64,000 nt of DNA from Streptomyces canus (GTDB lineage Bacteria; Actinomycetota; Actinomycetes; Streptomycetales; Streptomycetaceae). The stretch is taken from assembly GCF_001514145.1 (NCBI RefSeq), contig NZ_KQ948660.1, positions 1 through 64,000 on the forward strand. The letters are read 5' to 3'. The number at the start of each line of letters is the position of its first letter. The stretch's first letter is position 1. Both the position numbers and the translations under genes were made by a program. Shown piece after piece: positions 17,102 to 25,273 of this stretch. The notes beneath the pieces are model-generated. The model was not told where the DNA came from. It was given only the letters and a program-made list of their open reading frames with translations, and did not search any database.

Positions 17102-20100
17102 TGCTGACTCCCGTCGGGGCGCTCACTGCCGGTGGCGTCCGGGTGCTGCTGCGCCGGGTCGTACGCGGGGTCGTAGCCCTGGTCGTACTGCTGCTCGTAC
17201 TGGCCGCCGTACGTCTGGTCGTACGGCGCCTGCTGGTTCTGGCCGCCGTAGGCGTACGGGTCGTACTGGCCGCCCTGGTAGGGGTCCGCCTGGTACGGCT
17301 GCTGGTCGTAGCCGCCCGTCGGGTACTGCTGGGCGGTGCCCTGGTACTGCTCGCCGCCGTAGGCGCCGTACTCGGCGTTCGCGTAGGTCGGGGCGTCCCA
17401 GTCGCCGTAGGACTGCTGCTGCGGGACCGCGGCGGGGGCCTCCTGCGGAGGAGGGGGGACGTCGTCGGGGCGCGCGGCCTCCTCGGCCTGGGCGCGCAGA
17501 CGGCGGGCGCGGCGGCCCTCGCCCGCCACGGCCTGGGCGGGGATCGACGGCTCCTCGGGGAGGTCGTCGTCGACGTCGCGGCGGCGGCCGGGCAGGGCCA
17601 TGACCACGAGGACGACGGCGAGGAAGCCCTGGATCCACAGCCACAGGGTGTGGGTGAAGGGGTCGTCGAAGGTGACGTCCAGCTTGCCGCCGGAGGCGGG
17701 CAGTTCGAAGCCCTGCGCCCAGCCGTCGACGGTGGTGCGGGTCAGCGGCCTGCCGTCCAGGGTCGCGGTCCAGCCCTCGTCGGCGGTGTCGGCGAGGCGC
17801 AGGATCCTGCCGTCGGCGCCGGACGGGACCGTGGTGTGGATGTCCACGGGGCCCGCGGCCACCGGCTGCGCGGTACCGGATCCGGACTTGGTGACGACGG
17901 TGGCGCGCGCGACCTCCTGGTCGACCCGCCACAGTCCGCTGCCGTCCTGCTGGCTGAGCCGGGTCAGGCCGGGCGTGGCGTCCAGCACGCGTGTGACCTC
18001 GCGGGGCGCGCCCTTGTGGACGAGGACGTAGCGCACGGCGAAGCCGCCGAGCTGGTTCGCCTGGTCGGCGCCGGAGCCGGCGACGAGGTTGGCGACGACC
18101 TTGTCCAGGTTGTCGTTCTCACCGTCGGCCGCGGCGAGTTCGGCGTCACCGAGGCGGGCGCCGGAACCGCGCACCAGCATGTAGCCGACGTGCGCCGCGG
18201 AGTCGCTGTCGAGGACGAGGGTGCGGGCCTGGTCGCGGGTGCCGCTCTCCTCGGCGACGAACGCGGGCACCTGGACGGGGTCGCGGCGCTCCAGCGGTCC
18301 GTCGGCGCCGCCGATCATCCAGCCCGCGGCGACGAGCAGCGGGCCCGCGGCGGAGGCGAAGGCGATCAGGGCGGCGACCGGCTGGCGCCAGCCGAAGCTC
18401 TGCTCGGCCACGCGTGCGCGTGCCCCGTCGGCGCCGAGCACGGCGGCGGCCAGCAGGGCGAGGCCGTAGACGAGGGTGGCGGGGCCCGCCCAGGTCGAGT
18501 CGTTGGACAGGACCGCGAAGACGAGGCCCACCAGGGCCACCGCCCAGGCCGTCCAGATGCCGAACTGACGCTCGGTGCGCAGCAGGGCGGCCAGGGCGGC
18601 CAGGACCACGCCGATGAGCATCAGCCCGTCGACCGTGCCGGGGCCGCCGGGGCTCGCGCCGAGCAGGTCGAGGGCGGAGGCGGCCGAGGAGCCGTACTCG
18701 AGGCCCGCCTGCTCGAAGAAGCCGAACGGGAGCAGCGTCAGCGACCAAGGGGCCAGGACCAGCAGGGGGGTGCCGAACTGGGCCAGGAAGCGGAGGCCGT
18801 ACGCGGTGATGTCGGTGCGGCGCACGACCAGCAGGCCGATGCCGAGGAGCAGCGCGATCGGCCAGATGATCGGCGTGAACGCGGTGGTGATCGTGAGCAG
18901 GAGCGCGAACGCCCAGGTGGCACGCCAACTGCCGCGCGTCCCCGTGGTGTTCGTCAGGCCGCCGGCCGCGACACCCGCGCGCGCGATGAGCGGCAGCAGG
19001 ACGGCGAGGACGGCGGTGCCGACGCGGCCGCCGGCGAGAGCGCCGGTGGCCGCGGGCAGGAAGGCGTAGACGACGGCCGCCCATGCGCGCAGGAGGCGGG
19101 ACTCGACGAGCGGGCGGGAGGCGAAGTAGGCCGTGAAGCCGGCCAGCGGCACCGAGCAGACCAGCAGGACCGTCAGTGCGAGACCGGTCGAGCCGAACAG
19201 TACGGAGGACAGCGCGGCGATGATTGCCAGATACGGCGGCGCGGACGGGGTGCCGCCGGCGCCCACCGCGTGCCACGCGTCCGCGTAACGCGACCACAGC
19301 TCGCTCGCGTCGGCCGGGGCGGGCAGCAGGGCGCCGCCCGCGAGCGCGCCGCCGCCCAGAAGGTTGCGGCAGGCGACCAGGGCGACGAGCAGCAGCGCCA
19401 GGAAGAGCACCGGTCCCGGCTTGCGGGCGACGCGCTTGAGGCGGGCGAACTGCTCGATCTCCAGGAAGTCCGCGTCGTCGCCGCCGGGCCCGGACTCGAT
19501 GCCGCCGCCATGGCGTCCGGCCGCGGAGGCCTCGGCGTCGGAGCCGCCGAACAAGTTGCCCGCGACCTGTTCCACGGTGGCCCGGACGGTCGCGCCGGGC
19601 GGCGGGAACAGTTGCCTGAGTTCGTCCTTGTCGACGACGGGCGTGCCCCGCTTGCTCCGCCCGGCGATGATCCGCTCGGGCCGCAGCAGGGTGCCCAGGA
19701 GGCCGCGGATCTCGTCGAGGGCCTGTCCGGGGACCTTGCCGACGAGGTAGGCGACGGTCCGCAGCAGGGTGCCCAGGACCAGGCGCACGAGCACCCAGGG
19801 CAGCGCGGCCGTACGCGTGTTGACGAGCAGGGTGTAGGCGGCTCCGGCCTTGTCGACCTTGTGCGGGGACGCGGTGGTGCGGCCCGCGCAGTCGACGGTG
19901 CGGCGCTCCCGGGAGGCCGCCTCGGCGTGGCGTACGACGGCTTCGGGAGCGATGAGGACGCGGTGGCCGGCGGACTGGGCGCGCCAGCACAGGTCGACGT
20001 CGTCCCGCATGAGGGGCAGGCGCCGGTCGAAGCCACCGAGCTGCTCGAACAGGTCGCGGCGGATCAGCATGCCCGCGGTGGACACGGACAGCACGGACCG

Positions 20101-20754
20101 GACGTGGTCGTGCTGGCCCTGGTCCTGTTCGCGGCGGTCCAGGCCCGTCCAGCGGCGGCCGGAGTGGGCGATGGAGACGCCGACCTCCAAGAGCTGCCGC
20201 TTGTCGTACCAGCCGCGGAGCTTGGGGCCCACGACGGCGACGTCGTCCCGGCCGAGCTCCAGTTCGTTCTCCACGACGCGCAGCAGCTGGGCCAGGGCGT
20301 CGGGCTCGGGGGCGCAGTCGTCGTGCAGCAGCCAGAGCCACTGGACCGGCTCGCCGTGCGGCAGCTCCGGCAGGTCGTAGGCGTCGTCGCGCCACGTGCG
20401 CGTGACCGGGTCCCAGCCGCTGGGCCGCTTCAGATACGGCAGCTCGTCCGGGGTCAGGACGGGAGCGGTGCGGGCAGCCTCCTCGACGGCCTGGCCGAAG
20501 CCGGTGCGCCGGGCGAGGTGCAGGACCCGGTCGGCTCCGAGGGCCTCGGTGACCAGCTGCGCGGAGTCGTCCGCGCTGCCGGTGTCGGCGGCCATGGCGA
20601 ACTGCACGGGGCGCTCCTGGCCGAGCAGCCCGGCGAGCGCGTCGGGCAGCCAGCGGGCGCCGTCGTGGGAGACGAGCACCGCGGTCACCACATGACGCGG
20701 GAACTCAGGAGTGGCAGCGTGATCTTGGGCTGCCGTGTGGCTGTGCACGGACAT
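17098..20754 (-). CDS. Large membrane glycosyltransferase, family 2
   Basis: A 1218-residue protein. The N-terminal GT-A domain (about 20-290) opens with TAVLVSHDGARWLPDALAGLL, carries the donor/metal region WLLHDDCAPEPDALAQLL, and has a later DDVDLCWRAQSAGHRVLIAPEA acceptor-type motif. About 12 to 14 hydrophobic segments follow (about 310-880), then an extracytoplasmic beta-rich region (about 890-1060), one more membrane segment (AVVLVVMALPGR), and a cytosolic tail of about 110 residues very rich in Gln, Tyr, Gly and Asp. It probably assembles or extends a cell-envelope glycan; substrate unknown. Coupled to the downstream DUF5719 gene; divergent from nothing on its 5' side, with whiB 183 bases upstream in the same direction. 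Confidence 0.88.
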   Translation of the reverse strand: MSVHSHTAAQDHAATPEFPRHVVTAVLVSHDGARWLPDALAGLLGQERPVQFAMAADTGSADDSAQLVTEALGADRVLHLARRTGFGQAVEEAARTAPVLTPDELPYLKRPSGWDPVTRTWRDDAYDLPELPHGEPVQWLWLLHDDCAPEPDALAQLLRVVENELELGRDDVAVVGPKLRGWYDKRQLLEVGVSIAHSGRRWTGLDRREQDQGQHDHVRSVLSVSTAGMLIRRDLFEQLGGFDRRLPLMRDDVDLCWRAQSAGHRVLIAPEAVVRHAEAASRERRTVDCAGRTTASPHKVDKAGAAYTLLVNTRTAALPWVLVRLVLGTLLRTVAYLVGKVPGQALDEIRGLLGTLLRPERIIAGRSKRGTPVVDKDELRQLFPPPGATVRATVEQVAGNLFGGSDAEASAAGRHGGGIESGPGGDDADFLEIEQFARLKRVARKPGPVLFLALLLVALVACRNLLGGGALAGGALLPAPADASELWSRYADAWHAVGAGGTPSAPPYLAIIAALSSVLFGSTGLALTVLLVCSVPLAGFTAYFASRPLVESRLLRAWAAVVYAFLPAATGALAGGRVGTAVLAVLLPLIARAGVAAGGLTNTTGTRGSWRATWAFALLLTITTAFTPIIWPIALLLGIGLLVVRRTDITAYGLRFLAQFGTPLLVLAPWSLTLLPFGFFEQAGLEYGSSAASALDLLGASPGGPGTVDGLMLIGVVLAALAALLRTERQFGIWTAWAVALVGLVFAVLSNDSTWAGPATLVYGLALLAAAVLGADGARARVAEQSFGWRQPVAALIAFASAAGPLLVAAGWMIGGADGPLERRDPVQVPAFVAEESGTRDQARTLVLDSDSAAHVGYMLVRGSGARLGDAELAAADGENDNLDKVVANLVAGSGADQANQLGGFAVRYVLVHKGAPREVTRVLDATPGLTRLSQQDGSGLWRVDQEVARATVVTKSGSGTAQPVAAGPVDIHTTVPSGADGRILRLADTADEGWTATLDGRPLTRTTVDGWAQGFELPASGGKLDVTFDDPFTHTLWLWIQGFLAVVLVVMALPGRRRDVDDDLPEEPSIPAQAVAGEGRRARRLRAQAEEAARPDDVPPPPQEAPAAVPQQQSYGDWDAPTYANAEYGAYGGEQYQGTAQQYPTGGYDQQPYQADPYQGGQYDPYAYGGQNQQAPYDQTYGGQYEQQYDQGYDPAYDPAQQHPDATGSERPDGSQQ

Positions 20755-20937
20755 CGAGGTACGGGCCCCGGTTCGGTGGACTGCGGTGGGCGCCTGTGCC
20801 CTGAGGGGGCGGCGAGGCGTCTCGGACGAGCGCCCACACTATCGGCTGGGCAAGACGGCGGCCCGCCGCCTGTGGATAACCCACGTGCGACGGGCCGTTC
20901 GGTTGCGTGCGAAAAGTGCGGCGAAGCGTGCCTCGCG

Positions 20938-21201
20938 TCAGACGGCGGCCTTCTTCAGCCTGCGGCGTTCGCGTTCCGACAGGCCGCCCCAGATACCGAA
21001 GCGCTCGTCGTTGGCGAGGGCGTATTCGAGGCACTCGGAGCGGACCTCGCAGGAGAGGCAGACCTTCTTGGCCTCGCGGGTGGAGCCGCCCTTCTCCGGG
21101 AAGAAGGACTCGGGGTCGGTCTGGGCGCACAGCGCGCGCTCCTGCCAGCCGAGTTCCTCGTCCGCGTCGTCGACCAGCAGTTGCTGCACCGTCTCGGTCA
21201 T
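20938..21201 (-). CDS. whiB: WhiB, iron-sulfur developmental regulator
   Basis: An 87-residue Wbl protein, nearly identical as I remember it to S. coelicolor WhiB, which is needed for sporulation septation and acts with WhiA. The [4Fe-4S] ligands Cys25, Cys48, Cys51 and Cys57 are all present. The GIWGGLSERERRRLKK C-terminus supplies the GVWGG-type turn for sigma-HrdB contact and the basic DNA-binding tail. ATG 21201 follows a GAGGGG ribosome site. It is transcribed alone, from the promoter listed at 21275-21304, with a long empty region upstream, as expected for a developmentally controlled gene. Confidence 0.97.
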   Translation of the reverse strand: MTETVQQLLVDDADEELGWQERALCAQTDPESFFPEKGGSTREAKKVCLSCEVRSECLEYALANDERFGIWGGLSERERRRLKKAAV

Positions 21202-21274
21202 GTGCGCCCCTCGTCTGTCTTTCGCGTCCCCGTGTGACGGCCGTTACCGATTTCGGCTGAACGACACGAGTGAA

Positions 21275-21304
21275 ATTACAAGTGTGCTGCTCCGGGCGAG
21301 TCAA
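21275..21304 (-). promoter_or_regulatory. Putative whiB promoter
   Basis: On the minus strand a TTGACT box (21299-21304) is followed after 18 bases by TGTAAT (21275-21280). Transcription would start near 21268, giving a leader of about 67 bases. Motif match only. Confidence 0.5.
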
Positions 21305-21618
21305 GCCGAGATCTGCTATTGAGCCCCTTATTCACTCTGCGGAACCAAGGCCTTGCAGAAAGTGTTCAAATCGGCATAAACCTTGACAAGCAGACGAGAC
21401 CCGAGAGGGCTGCCGAGCCGTGCCGGCCCTTTCGGACCTGTACGGGGAAGGACGCCCATCAGTTCGAACTCGTTCCGTGTGCGCCCGTGGAAGTCGTGCG
21501 AAGACGTGGCCCGTGCGCCCGGTTGTGCGCCATGTGTCCCGGTAGACGCGTGAACAAACCTTTCATCACGGAGATGGACCGGATGAGGTGAAACATGTCC
21601 CACTTCCGGGGTGTCGAG
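21305..21618. other. Empty intergenic region upstream of whiB
   Basis: 314 bases between the whiB promoter and the promoter of the cysteine-rich leader. A 90-codon plus-strand open frame (21319-21591) has no ribosome site and unnatural composition, so it is not called. The region is likely to hold operator sites for whiB regulators, but I could not fit a known consensus. Confidence 0.35.
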
Positions 21619-21647
21619 TTGACAGTGAACGTGTGACCCGGTGTCCT
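21619..21647 (+). promoter_or_regulatory. Putative promoter giving a leaderless leader-peptide transcript
   Basis: A consensus -35 box TTGACA (21619-21624) is followed after 17 bases by TGTCCT (21642-21647), a weak -10. The expected start point, about 7 bases on, falls at or next to the A of the ATG at 21655. The message would then begin with the leader-peptide start codon. Confidence 0.5.
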
Positions 21648-21654
21648 TGTGGGC

Positions 21655-21750
21655 ATGCTCGCGAACTTGGCATTCACCTCGACCCGCACGGCCGGGTCCC
21701 ACGGTGCTGCCCGCGCTCGCTGTAGCTGTTGTTGCTGTTCCAGCTGTTGA
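21655..21750 (+). CDS. Cysteine-rich leader peptide (31 codons), putative cysteine attenuator
   Basis: A small ORF read directly from the sequence: ATG at 21655, TGA at 21748-21750. The last nine residues are CSCCCCSSC, so six of the last nine sense codons are Cys (five TGT and one TGC, although TGC is the favoured Cys codon at this GC). It ends 153 bases before cysteine dioxygenase. Published work on mycobacteria describes leaderless polycysteine small ORFs as cysteine-responsive attenuators: ribosomes pause at the Cys codons when charged tRNA-Cys is scarce. The layout here fits that class. With a cysteine-degrading enzyme downstream, one expects expression when Cys is plentiful. Function is inferred. 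Confidence 0.65.
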   Translation: MLANLAFTSTRTAGSHGAARARCSCCCCSSC

Positions 21751-21903
21751 GCCCAACGCGCTCCGGCTGCTCCTGAGTCCACCGTGACTCGGCTGCTTGT
21801 TCCCCGCCCGCACCTGGGCATTCCTGTCTTCCCGTGACCCGGGCGGACGGTACGCGACACCCAGCCAGCCCCCACACTCTTCGCCGAGGACCCATCGCAC
21901 CCC
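21751..21903 (+). promoter_or_regulatory. Leader region between the Cys peptide and cysteine dioxygenase
   Basis: Two possible stems: CTGAGTC (21773-21779) with GACTCGG (21786-21792), around a short loop, and CCGCCCG (21804-21810) with CGGGCGG (21840-21846) around 29 bases. CGGCTGCT occurs twice (21763-21770, 21790-21797). These could form mutually exclusive structures governed by ribosome position, but no folding was computed. Confidence 0.4.
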
Positions 21904-22413
21904 ATGAACAGCGACAACGACCTCCAGATCGCCGGCGACCTCCTCGAGGTCCCGCACCTCCTCCAGGCCCCCCGCGAGCACCCGGCCACCGTCGCGGACT
22001 TCGTCGGTATGGCACGCTCCATCGCCGCCGACCGCTCGCAGTGGGCGCACCTCGTCCAGTACGACGCGACGAGCCGCTGGTACCACCGGCTGCGCACCGG
22101 GCCCGGCTACGAGGTGTGGCTGCTGTCCTGGGTCCCCGGTCAGGGCAGCGGGCTGCACGACCACGGCCGCTCCTCCGGGGTCCTCACCGTCCTGGAGGGC
22201 ACGCTGACCGAGCGCACCGAGCGGGGCACGCGCGCGCTGAGGGCGGGGGCACAGCGGGTGTTCGCGCCGGGGTACGTGCACGAGGTCGTCAACGACGCGC
22301 TGGAGCCGGCGGTGAGTCTGCACGTCTACTACCCGGGGCTGACCGAGATGCCGATGTACACCGCCTGCACCGCCCGCGAGTCCCACGGCGAGGTCGACGT
22401 CGTAACCGCATGA
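21904..22413 (+). CDS. Cysteine dioxygenase family protein
   Basis: A 169-residue cupin enzyme oxidising L-cysteine to cysteine sulfinate with O2 and non-haem Fe(II). The three-histidine iron site is visible: His85 and His87 in SGLHDHGRSSG, and His126 in GYVHEVVND. Conserved substrate-binding residues occur around YEVWLLSWVPGQ and LHVYYPGL. It starts at ATG 21904 with a weak GAGGA upstream. It lies downstream of the Cys-rich leader peptide and only 34 bases before fbiA, in the same direction, so the F420 genes may be read through from it. Confidence 0.9.
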   Translation: MNSDNDLQIAGDLLEVPHLLQAPREHPATVADFVGMARSIAADRSQWAHLVQYDATSRWYHRLRTGPGYEVWLLSWVPGQGSGLHDHGRSSGVLTVLEGTLTERTERGTRALRAGAQRVFAPGYVHEVVNDALEPAVSLHVYYPGLTEMPMYTACTARESHGEVDVVTA

Positions 22414-22447
22414 CGCGTTGTCCTACCCGCCTGTAAGACTTGCTCCC

Positions 22448-23407
22448 ATGCGCATTGTGGTTCTGGCAGGCGGCATCGGCGGTGCCCGGTTCCTGCGCGG
22501 TCTCAAGCAGGCCGCGCAGGACGCGGACATCACGGTCATCGGTAACACCGGGGACGACATCCACCTCTTCGGGCTGAAAGTCTGCCCGGATCTCGACACG
22601 GTGATGTACACGCTCGGCGGCGGTATCAACGAGGAGCAGGGCTGGGGGCGGGCCGACGAGACCTTCCATCTCAAGGAGGAGCTCGCGGCGTACGGCGTCG
22701 GACCCGAGTGGTTCGGGCTCGGGGACCGGGACTTCGCCACGCACATCGTGCGGACGCAGATGATCGGTGCCGGGTATCCGCTGAGCGCGGTGACCGAGGC
22801 GCTGTGCGACCGGTGGAAGCCGGGGGTGCGGCTGATCCCGATGACCGACGACCGGGTCGAGACGCATGTGGCCGTGGAGGTCGACGGCGAGCGCAAGGCC
22901 GTTCACTTCCAGGAGTACTGGGTGCGGCTGCGGGCGTCCGTTCCGGCCCACGCGGTCGTGCCGGTGGGTGCGGAGCAGGCCAAGCCGGCGCCGGGGGTGC
23001 TGGAGGCGATCGCGGAGGCGGACGTCGTGCTGTTCCCGCCGTCCAACCCGGTGGTGTCCGTCGGCACGATCCTCGCCGTGCCCGGCATCCGCGAGGCGAT
23101 CGCCGAGGCCGGAGTGCCGGTGGTGGGCCTGTCCCCCATCGTCGGGGACGCGCCCGTGCGCGGCATGGCCGACAAGGTGCTGGCGGCGGTCGGCGTCGAG
23201 TCCACGGCCGCGGCGGTCGCCGAGCACTACGGCTCGGGGCTGCTGGACGGCTGGCTCGTCGACACCGTGGACGCCGGAGCGGTCGAGCGGATCGAGTCGG
23301 CCGGCATCCGCTGCCGGGCCGTACCCCTGATGATGACCGACCTGGACGCGACCACGCGGATGGCCCAGGAGGCGCTGGAGCTGGCGGAGGAGGTGGGCGG
23401 AGCTTGA
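22448..23407 (+). CDS. fbiA: F420 biosynthesis transferase FbiA/CofD
   Basis: A 319-residue enzyme joining the lactyl- or enolpyruvyl-phosphate moiety of a GDP/GTP-activated precursor to the deazaflavin Fo, giving (dehydro-)F420-0. Family signatures are the N-terminal GGIGGARFLRGLKQ nucleotide loop, VIGNTGDDIHLFGLKVCPDLDT with metal-binding Asp residues, and VLFPPSNPVVSVGTIL and LSPIVGDAPVRGMADK. ATG 22448 (MRIVVLAGG) is the usual start. Its TGA overlaps the probable start of fbiB, so the two are coupled. Confidence 0.95.
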   Translation: MRIVVLAGGIGGARFLRGLKQAAQDADITVIGNTGDDIHLFGLKVCPDLDTVMYTLGGGINEEQGWGRADETFHLKEELAAYGVGPEWFGLGDRDFATHIVRTQMIGAGYPLSAVTEALCDRWKPGVRLIPMTDDRVETHVAVEVDGERKAVHFQEYWVRLRASVPAHAVVPVGAEQAKPAPGVLEAIAEADVVLFPPSNPVVSVGTILAVPGIREAIAEAGVPVVGLSPIVGDAPVRGMADKVLAAVGVESTAAAVAEHYGSGLLDGWLVDTVDAGAVERIESAGIRCRAVPLMMTDLDATTRMAQEALELAEEVGGA

Positions 23408-25152
23408 GCGGCGAGGTGGCGGGTGAGGCACGGGGCTCTGCGGAAGCACCGGGAGCGGTGGCCGGGAGCCGGGGCGGCGCGCATGCTGCCGACGGCGAGT
23501 CGATGCACGACGGCGCTGCCGCGAGCGGCGGGCCCGGGGGTGCGGGGGGCGCGGTGACCGGGTCCGGTCGGGGGTCGGTGGGCAGCACGGCGGATGGATC
23601 CGGTCACGGGACGGTGGGCAGCACGGCGGGTGGGTCCGGTCAGGGAATGGCGGGCGGACCGGTGAAACCGTCCGGCCAGGGAACGGCAGACAGCACCGCC
23701 ACCCCGTCCGGACACGAGACAGCAGACGGCATGGCGCACCCGCCCGGTCACGGGACGGCGGGCAGCACGACGAACCCGTCCGGCCACGGAACAGCAGGCG
23801 GAACGGCAAGCAGTACGGCGAAGCCGCCCGGCCACGAGTCCGTGAAGGGCATGGCGGGGGGCGGTTTCCGTGTGTGGGCCGTCTCCGGGATGCCCGAGGT
23901 CGCGCGGGGGGACGACCTCGCCAAGTTGATCGCCGCCGCCGAGCCGGGGCTCGTCGACGGGGACGTGCTGCTCGTCACCTCGAAGATCGTGTCCAAGGCG
24001 GAGGGGCGGGTCGTCGAGGCGAGCGACCGGGAGGCCGCGATCGATGCCGAGACCGTACGGGTCGTGGCGCGGCGCGGGGCGCTCAGGATCGTCGAGAACC
24101 GGCAGGGACTCGTGATGGCCGCCGCCGGGGTCGACGCCTCCAACACCCCTTCGGGGACCGTGCTGTTGCTGCCCGAGGACCCCGACGCGTCGGCGCGGAC
24201 GATCCGGGACGGGCTGCGGGACTCCCTCGGGGTCGACGTCGGGGTCGTCGTCACCGACACCTTCGGGCGGCCCTGGCGCGCCGGGCTGACCGATGTCGCG
24301 ATCGGCGCCGCCGGGGTGCGGGTGCTGGACGATCTGCGGGGCGGCACGGACGCGTACGGCAATCCGCTCAGCGCGACCGTCGTGGCGACGGCCGACGAAC
24401 TGGCCGCCGCCGGTGATCTCGTCAAGGGCAAGGCCGCAGGTCTGCCCGTCGCCGTCGTACGCGGGCTGGCGCACGTCGTGGCCGAGGAGCACGGGGAGGG
24501 GGCGCGGGCCATGGTGCGTCACGCGCGCGACGACATGTTCCGGCTGGGCACCTCGGAGGCCGTCCGGGAGGCGGTCACCCAGCGCCGTACCGTACGGGCC
24601 TTCACGGACGAGCCCGTCGACCCCGGAGCCGTACGACGGGCCGTCGCCGCGGCCGTCACCGCGCCGGCGCCGCATCACACGACGCCGTGGCGGTTCGTGC
24701 TGCTGGAGTCCGAGGCCTCGCGGACCGGGCTGCTGGACGCCATGCGGGACGCCTGGATCGACGATCTGCGGCGGGACGGGAAGTCCGAGGAGTCGATAGC
24801 CAAGCGGGTGCGGCGCGGGGACGTGCTGCGGAACGCGCCGTATCTCGTCGTGCCCTGTCTGGTGATGGACGGATCGCACACCTACGGCGATGTGCGGCGG
24901 GACGCGGCCGAGCGGGAGATGTTCGTCGTCGCCGCGGGGGCCGGGGTGCAGAACTTCCTCGTCGCGCTGGCCGGGGAGCGACTGGGGTCGGCGTGGGTGT
25001 CGTCCACCATGTTCTGCCGCGAGGTGGTGCGGGAGGTGCTGGGGCTGCCGGAGGACTGGGATCCGATGGGGGCCGTCGCGGTGGGGCATCCGGCGGAGGA
25101 GCCCCGGCCCCGGCCGGACCGGGATGCGGGGAGTTTCATCGAGGTGCGGTGA
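23404..25152 (+). CDS. fbiB: Bifunctional F420-0:gamma-glutamyl ligase / dehydro-F420-0 reductase, with repeat N-terminal extension
   Basis: A 582-residue protein if started at the TTG at 23404, which overlaps the fbiA stop; a GTG at 23416 is an alternative. Residues about 155-400 are the CofE ligase domain: FRVWAVSGMPEVARGDDLAKLI, DGDVLLVTSKIVSKAEGR, VDASNTPSGTVLLLPEDPD and TDTFGRPWRAGLTDVAIGAAG. Residues about 400-582 are the FMN nitroreductase-like domain that reduces dehydro-F420-0 (QRRTVRAFTDEPVDP, PHHTTPWRFVLL, GSAWVSSTMFC). Normal homologues begin only a few residues before the ligase domain. Here about 150 extra Gly/Ser/Thr/His-rich residues, mostly 12-residue repeats, precede it. The true start could lie internal to the repeats. 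Confidence 0.92.
   Translation: MSGEVAGEARGSAEAPGAVAGSRGGAHAADGESMHDGAAASGGPGGAGGAVTGSGRGSVGSTADGSGHGTVGSTAGGSGQGMAGGPVKPSGQGTADSTATPSGHETADGMAHPPGHGTAGSTTNPSGHGTAGGTASSTAKPPGHESVKGMAGGGFRVWAVSGMPEVARGDDLAKLIAAAEPGLVDGDVLLVTSKIVSKAEGRVVEASDREAAIDAETVRVVARRGALRIVENRQGLVMAAAGVDASNTPSGTVLLLPEDPDASARTIRDGLRDSLGVDVGVVVTDTFGRPWRAGLTDVAIGAAGVRVLDDLRGGTDAYGNPLSATVVATADELAAAGDLVKGKAAGLPVAVVRGLAHVVAEEHGEGARAMVRHARDDMFRLGTSEAVREAVTQRRTVRAFTDEPVDPGAVRRAVAAAVTAPAPHHTTPWRFVLLESEASRTGLLDAMRDAWIDDLRRDGKSEESIAKRVRRGDVLRNAPYLVVPCLVMDGSHTYGDVRRDAAEREMFVVAAGAGVQNFLVALAGERLGSAWVSSTMFCREVVREVLGLPEDWDPMGAVAVGHPAEEPRPRPDRDAGSFIEVR
23560..23859 (+). repeat. 36-bp tandem repeats in the 5' part of fbiB
   Basis: Eight in-frame units of 36 bp (one of 48 bp) encode variants of a 12-residue motif: GSGRGSVGSTAD, GSGHGTVGSTAG, GSGQGMAGGPVK, PSGQGTADSTAT, PSGHETADGMAH, PPGHGTAGSTTN, then a 16-residue form and PPGHESVKGMAG. 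Unit starts are 23560, 23596, 23632, 23668, 23704, 23740, 23776 and 23824. The spacing is a multiple of three throughout. Confidence 0.9.
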
Positions 25153-25273
25153 TGTGCGCCGGTTCGGTCGGGGTGCGGTGGTGGGCCTCGGCTTGCACTT
25201 AGTCTCGTAGGGCTTCTTCCGGTTCCTCTCGTACCCCGGGTCCCGGTCCCTCTCGTACCTCAGGACTTCACTC

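Noticed and set aside
17143..21237. A 1364-codon plus-strand frame opposite the glycosyltransferase and whiB
   Set aside because: It is the reverse-strand shadow of two clear genes, with no ribosome site and repetitive Arg/Gly/Asp/Gln composition.
21319..21591. A 90-codon plus-strand frame between whiB and the Cys leader
   Set aside because: It has no ribosome site, no resemblance to a family and poor streptomycete third-position GC; it lies in the presumed whiB control region.
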